64,000 nt of DNA from NCBI GenBank assembly GCA_003021005.1, contig PXRI01000036.1:49022-113021 (forward strand), written 5' to 3'. The notes beneath the pieces are model-generated. The model searched no databases. It was not told the DNA's origin and worked only from the letters and a program-made list of their open reading frames with translations. Below are positions 62,510 to 64,000 of this stretch, in pieces. Numbering within the stretch: the stretch's first letter is position 1; each line of letters opens with the position of its first letter. Made by a program: the position numbers and the translations under genes. Source of the DNA: Halobacteriales archaeon QS_1_69_70 (GTDB lineage Archaea; Halobacteriota; Halobacteria; Halobacteriales; Haloarculaceae).

Positions 62510-63760
62510 ATGCGTCCCCGTACCGTGGCAGTGCTCGGCGGGCTCCTGGTGGTCCTCGGGGGCCTCATCGTCCTCGGACTGAGTATCTCGTCCGCCGGGG
62601 GGACGCTCGATGAAGTGTGGATAAGTGACACCCCACGCGATAACCAACTCAATCATCACGCCGTCGGCGTCGGTCCAGACGGGGACGTGATCGTCGCGCC
62701 GGTTGCTGAAGTTCCGAACAGTGACGCTCCGATCACGAACACGTCGTGTGCGTTGGTACGCCTTGCTCCTGAAAGCGGTTCTACGCTGTGGCGGACAGGA
62801 GTGCCAGCAGAGGACTGTTTCACGCACGCACTCACCCAGCCGGCGGTCGAGGATGTCGACGGTGACGGAACGGCGGAAGTACTCGTCTCGTCGACGGAGA
62901 ACGCACTCGTCGCCTACGACGCTCGGACCGCATCCGAGGAGTGGCGAACCCCACTGGAGACCTTTGGCTACGGGCGACCGACGGTCGCGACCATCACGTC
63001 CACTGGCGGACCCCACGTGGTTACGAGCGACATCAGGGGAGCAATTGTTGTTACACGGGGGAACGGGTCCATCGCGTGGCGGTTCGGGTTGAATACGATT
63101 GGTTGGAACCGGGTGGCCGTATGGGACGCTCCCGTCGTCGACGACATCGATGGAGACAGCCGATCCGAGGTACTTGTCGGCAGTAGCAACGGTCCGGTCC
63201 TGCTATCCCCGGATGGAGAAGTCGAGTGGCTCCGGAACGACTCGGCCAGGTACGTCGCTACAGCACCGGTTGACGACGACGCTGCGCTCGAAGTGTTCAC
63301 CGCCGGAACATCGGCTATCCGGGCGTACGATGGTGCCTCGGGCGCCGAAGAGTGGACCCGGTCGCTTTCGAACGGGCGTGTCCACACGGTTGCGGACGCC
63401 GATCGCAACGGCACCGCGGAACTGTACGTCGGTCGGTTCGGTGGTGAAATCCTCACGCTCAACGCCGAAACCGGGGCAACGGAGTGGTCTACGTCGATCT
63501 CGAGTAGTGACGACACGATCGTACCACCCCCTGTGCTCGGTGACGTAACCGGGGATGGGCAATCCGAGGTAATCGCCGTCACCGAGACAGGAAGTGTCGT
63601 CGTACTCCACGCTGCATCGGGCGCTGAATTAGCCAGGTACGAGCGTTCAGTCCCGATCTGGACGTTCGCGACACCTGCTGATATCGACGACGACAGTCGG
63701 ATGGAGGTTCTCGTTCGCTACGGGGACGGTCGTGTCGTTGCGCTCGAATACGAACCGTAA
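62510..63760 (+). CDS. Membrane-anchored FG-GAP / PQQ-like beta-propeller protein
   Basis: 416 aa. An N-terminal signal anchor (VAVLGGLLVVLGGLIVLGLS) precedes an extracellular propeller. Calcium-binding FG-GAP-type repeats are clear: DVDGDGTAEVLVSST, DIDGDSRSEVLVGSS, DADRNGTAELYVGRF, DVTGDGQSEVIAVTE and DIDDDSRMEVLVRYG. They alternate with PQQ-like strands such as 'xYDAxTxxExWRTP'. A surface ligand- or carbohydrate-binding role is likely. ATG 62510 is preferred over 62420 because it directly precedes the anchor. Confidence 0.75.
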   Translation: MRPRTVAVLGGLLVVLGGLIVLGLSISSAGGTLDEVWISDTPRDNQLNHHAVGVGPDGDVIVAPVAEVPNSDAPITNTSCALVRLAPESGSTLWRTGVPAEDCFTHALTQPAVEDVDGDGTAEVLVSSTENALVAYDARTASEEWRTPLETFGYGRPTVATITSTGGPHVVTSDIRGAIVVTRGNGSIAWRFGLNTIGWNRVAVWDAPVVDDIDGDSRSEVLVGSSNGPVLLSPDGEVEWLRNDSARYVATAPVDDDAALEVFTAGTSAIRAYDGASGAEEWTRSLSNGRVHTVADADRNGTAELYVGRFGGEILTLNAETGATEWSTSISSSDDTIVPPPVLGDVTGDGQSEVIAVTETGSVVVLHAASGAELARYERSVPIWTFATPADIDDDSRMEVLVRYGDGRVVALEYEP

Positions 63761-63906
63761 GCAGCGTTTACTGCCACGTGTAGGGTCGAGTTATAGGTCG
63801 ATTCTCGGACGGAAACGCTCAGAAGCCTCGATGCCACGACCGGTGAGCCTAAATGGACGACGACACGCACAACGCGTGACGGGATCAGCATCTTCCGGAT
63901 ACGGCA

Positions 63907-64000
63907 CTGTTCAGATAAGGTTCAGTAACTAGAAAGGTAAGATACTAGGAAAATGAGGCGGTGATCTCGAGTGTCCAATGACCGAAATCACCCGCCTCAG
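63907..64000 (+). mobile_element. Probable left end of an insertion sequence
   Basis: From about 63907 the sequence turns AT-rich (GTTCAGATAAGGTTCAGTAA; GTTCAG twice). It leads to an ATG at 63978 whose product begins MTEITRL, like IS5-type haloarchaeal transposases as far as I recall. GAGGCGGTGAT (63955-63965) and ATCACCCGCCTC (63987-63998) form an imperfect inverted repeat across that start. The element runs off the window. Confidence 0.35.
63978..64000 (+). CDS. Putative transposase, 5' fragment
   Basis: Only the first seven codons are inside the window (MTEITRL...). The call rests on the AT-rich leader, the inverted repeat around the start and resemblance to the start of haloarchaeal IS5-family transposases. 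It is a guess without downstream sequence. Confidence 0.3.

Noticed and set aside
1..64000. tRNA or rRNA genes
   Set aside because: I looked for T-loop (GTTCAAATC-like) and acceptor-stem pairs and found none that folded by eye; a covariance-model scan would settle it.

Overview
The window is chromosomal DNA from a haloarchaeon (class Halobacteria). It is very GC-rich, the predicted proteins are strongly acidic, and secreted proteins carry twin-arginine signals and lipoboxes. Many genes have an AT-rich TATA element 25-31 nt before the start codon, as in leaderless archaeal transcripts. Several families are typical of haloarchaea: HVO_0416-like zinc finger, DUF5786, DUF5784, DUF7533-like, FAU-1 and DUF1931. 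I saw no rRNA, tRNA or CRISPR array.

Layout. 0.4-5.4 kb: a branched-chain-amino-acid-type ABC importer operon whose last ATPase gene is cut off and abuts a cut-off CPBP protease gene. 6.4-7.8 kb: a hairpin-rich spacer and a secreted, Thr/Pro-stalked surface protein. 7.8-13.9 kb: an iron-type unit (glycosylated-polypeptide-family gene with a deletion, Fe(III)-binding lipoprotein, permease, GT-C glycosyltransferase) behind a palindrome that resembles a DtxR-family iron box. 14.1-15.2 kb: a foreign-looking AT-rich gene with its own hairpin terminator. 15.4-16.6 kb: a GT2 glycosyltransferase and a broken esterase.

16.6-34.1 kb is a catabolic island. It holds a CoA-acylating methylmalonate/malonate-semialdehyde dehydrogenase divergent from a class III aminotransferase, an Lrp regulator, a second aldehyde dehydrogenase, an SDR, an M20 amidohydrolase, an M20-like protein without the usual metal ligands, and an LpxC-like deacetylase homologue. 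Convergent to these are a Tat-exported penicillin-acylase-family hydrolase and a complete Dpp-type importer. The simplest reading is use of an exogenous N-acylated (beta-)amino compound: outside cleavage, import, intracellular deacylation, transamination to a semialdehyde, and oxidation to an acyl-CoA. An LpxC relative in an archaeon, which has no lipid A, inside such a cluster is the most unusual item here.

34-64 kb is mostly housekeeping and small genes: SF1 helicase, riboflavin synthase, PrsW protease, FAU-1, UvrA, LeuS, alanine dehydrogenase, LarB, two peroxiredoxins and several zinc ribbons. Two toxin-antitoxin pairs, an orphan DUF433 antitoxin, a membrane/wHTH operon and an FG-GAP/PQQ-like propeller protein are also present. 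The last bases probably enter an insertion sequence.

At least five loci look broken by deletions or single-base frameshifts (near 5.44, 8.66, 16.3, 37.2 and 62.4 kb). Such a density suggests either local decay or residual assembly/sequencing indels; reads would decide.
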